A stretch of 41,565 bases of DNA from a virus. The DNA lies in IMG/VR virus record IMGVR_UViG_3300017605_000254, positions 1 to 41,565 of that record, one strand, 5' to 3'. Positions 40,140 to 41,565 of this stretch are shown one piece after another. Position numbers and translations under genes: made by a program. The notes beneath the pieces are model-generated. The model worked only from the letters and a program-made list of their open reading frames with translations, ran no database searches and had not been told where the DNA came from. Positions within the stretch are counted from its first letter, which is position 1. Each line of letters starts with the position of its first letter.

Positions 40140-40642
40140 TTGACCCTCATTGCGAGCACTGGCTCGGCGTTCGATAGCTCGGCACCGGGGACCGGCTGAC
40201 CATCGGCGAATGCCTGCTTGATCGCGACCCTGTCGGGTTCGCGGCGGACGCGGATGAACTGGGGCGGCAGCATCTCCTCATCGATCACGATGACCTTCGG
40301 GGTGCCGGCGCGGATCGAGAGCGTGGCGGCCGGCAGTTCGATCTTCCGCACGCCGGCTTGCTCCATCATCTTGTAAGCGAGGGCGCGCAGCGCCTCGATG
40401 CGGCGTTCGAAGTTGTCGGAGCGCAGCCTCATGTCGGCGAGCACAGCCTTGAGGCCGCGCACCTGCGCGTCCGCCATCAGCATCTGGGTGACGGTGGCGG
40501 CGAGAAACTCGTTGAGGCTGGTCTGCCCCTCCAGCGCGTCGAGCCGGAACACCTCGTCGTCGCTGTCGAAGATTTCGGGGTGCTGCCGCTTCAGCAACTC
40601 GATCTCGTGATGCAGATAGGCGGGATCGAGTGCGCGCGTCAT
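40136..40642 (-). CDS. Gp157 family protein
   Basis: The 168-residue protein is Gp157-like: a helical N-terminal half (MTRALDPAYLHHEIELLKRQ through LADMRLRSDNFERRIEALRA) and a beta C-terminal half TLSIRAGTPKVIVIDEEMLP with a closing IKQAFADGQPVPGAELSNAE. AAGGTGAG seven bases upstream supports ATG 40642. It is the first gene of the leftward operon. Gp157 proteins are associated with phage DNA replication or protection in Siphoviridae; the mechanism is unclear. Confidence 0.85.
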   Translation of the reverse strand: MTRALDPAYLHHEIELLKRQHPEIFDSDDEVFRLDALEGQTSLNEFLAATVTQMLMADAQVRGLKAVLADMRLRSDNFERRIEALRALAYKMMEQAGVRKIELPAATLSIRAGTPKVIVIDEEMLPPQFIRVRREPDRVAIKQAFADGQPVPGAELSNAEPVLAMRVK

Positions 40643-41322
40643 TGCGCTCACCTTTGTGCTGTATGGTGAGATGCTTTATTGGTTTGGACGCTGAACTCAG
40701 GGTCGCAGAGCGTGACCGGTCACCCACCGGGTGCCGGGTGGTTGATGACAGTAGGACCACTGGGGAAAAACTGTCCCCGCCTATTTGGTCTTTCGACCTG
40801 TTATATTCGGCGGGCCGCCCGACATAAGGGAAGCCCAGTGGTCCTGGTAGTTCCGCTGCCGATGACCATCACGACACCGACAACGAGCGCACTATGCGCC
40901 ATCTCACCAATCATGAAAACGGGGGAATCGTTGCAGCATGCTCTGCGAAGGACGCTGTGACGGTGGGGCACCCGATTGTGGCTGCGACCGGATTGACAGT
41001 GCCGTATTGCGTCGTGCAACCGGCCTAATCCATTGTGCCGCAAGGGCTGAAACCGCCACCTCACACCCCATGAAATGTGGCAGTGCGGTTACAACTGTAA
41101 ACGGTAGCCCGCTAGCGATTTCCGATATGTGCCTGCGGCGCAGCCACATCTTTATGTCAGGCTCAGTGACCATTTGTCTAGATATTAACAGTTGAAAATA
41201 TTTTTCGGCTGTGCTGGCGAAGTGATGGAACGCTGTGTTTGCGGGCGTTTTCTCACATCCCCTGAATTTGACAGTGCCGCATTCAGCCCCACTGTGGGGT
41301 GCCATCGCAGGAGAGCATCCCG
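40643..41322. promoter_or_regulatory. Divergent control region between leftward operon and Cro-like gene
   Basis: No convincing gene is seen; one frame at 40894-41028 (44 codons) has no clear ribosome-binding site. The region holds GTGACCGGTCAC (12-bp palindrome, 40712-40723), the 12-bp inverted repeat AGGACCACTGGG (40753-40764)/CCCAGTGGTCCT (40834-40845), and two near-identical 16-mers TTGACAGTGCCG[TC]ATT (40993-41008, 41268-41283). CCCCAC-T-GTGGGG (41287-41299) is a palindrome in the Cro leader. TTGTCT (41174-41179), 17-base spacer and AATATT (41197-41202) form a candidate + strand promoter. This is likely the lysis-lysogeny switch region. Confidence 0.6.
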
Positions 41323-41565
41323 ATGGCCAAGCAATACGTCCTCATCACCACCGTCGACGGCGTGATCGCCAAACTGGGCGGCGAGCACGAGGTCACGCGC
41401 CTCACCAAGCGCGGCTACACCGCGGTGTGCAACTGGCGCGTCGCGAAGCGGTTTCCAGCGACGCTGTATCTCGCGATGCAGACCGCGCTGATCGAGGCCG
41501 GCGCGGTGGCGCGACCGCAGCTATGGCGGCAGGCACACGCACGCAACGGATTGCGGACGCCGCTC
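41323..41565 (+). CDS. Cro-like regulator, 3' truncated by window edge
   Basis: The 81 visible codons (MAKQYVLITTVDGVIAKLGG, then HEVTRLTKRGYTAVCNWRVA and KRFPATLYLAMQTALIE) match a family of Cro-like phage helix-turn-helix regulators with an AV.NW recognition helix. AGGAG at 41309-41313 lies nine bases before the ATG. Only the C-terminus and stop are missing. It is divergent from the leftward operon, so it probably represses at the palindromes in the control region. Confidence 0.75.
   Translation, partial: MAKQYVLITTVDGVIAKLGGEHEVTRLTKRGYTAVCNWRVAKRFPATLYLAMQTALIEAGAVARPQLWRQAHARNGLRTPL

Noticed and set aside
40894-41028. 44-codon + strand gene in the control region
   Set aside because: No ribosome-binding site or protein-like composition; it crosses the repeated TTGACAGTGCCG element.
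1-41565. Complete circular phage genome joined at the window ends
   Set aside because: Joining the end to the start does not give the first gene its missing N-terminus or continue the Cro-like gene sensibly, so some sequence is missing.

Overview
The window is most of a temperate tailed-phage genome or prophage with podovirus-like architecture, GC-rich (roughly 60-65%). Codon use and protein style (Pro/Ala/Gln-rich virion proteins, a RecT, Gp157 and Cro-like early set) suggest an alphaproteobacterial host, perhaps of the Bradyrhizobium/Rhodopseudomonas type. The host is an inference. Both edges cut genes: the first lacks its N-terminus and the last lacks its stop. The two ends do not join into one continuous reading frame, so some early genes lie outside.

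Left part (1-3560): a PAPS-reductase-like protein, a small ParB-like protein on the opposite strand, a VRR-NUC nuclease, a second nuclease-like protein and a VapE-type helicase/primase-associated ATPase. An iteron-like cluster of GGTGAC repeats around an AT-rich stretch follows; it is the best origin candidate. Middle (3561-31260, all + strand, mostly overlapping stop/start codons): the late operon. It runs from TerS-like and TerL, through portal, tailspike, immunoglobulin-like and SPRY decoration proteins, scaffold and major capsid, to adaptor, nozzle-like protein, GNAT-like protein, two S74-chaperone proteins, a transglycosylase-bearing ejection protein and two holin-like membrane proteins. 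A bidirectional terminator at about 31,280-31,310 closes it.

Right part (31309-40642, all - strand): the early/lysogeny operon, converging on the same terminator. In transcription order it has Gp157, a DUF3102-like protein, a DGQHR/ParB-like protein, RecT, an excisionase-like HTH protein, many small coupled genes, a second excisionase-like HTH protein, an attP-like repeat region, a P4-type integrase and four tiny coiled-coil/membrane/secreted proteins. A 680-bp control region separates this operon from a divergent Cro-like regulator at the right edge.

The least explained features are: the palindrome-rich 430-bp gap between TerS and TerL; the iteron cluster after vapE; the coiled-coil/membrane/secreted cassette downstream of the integrase; the coexistence of a PAPS-reductase-like and a DGQHR-like protein; and repeated motifs in the attP and Cro control regions. 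No CI-type repressor, conventional endolysin, tRNA, CRISPR array, insertion sequence or reverse transcriptase was seen.
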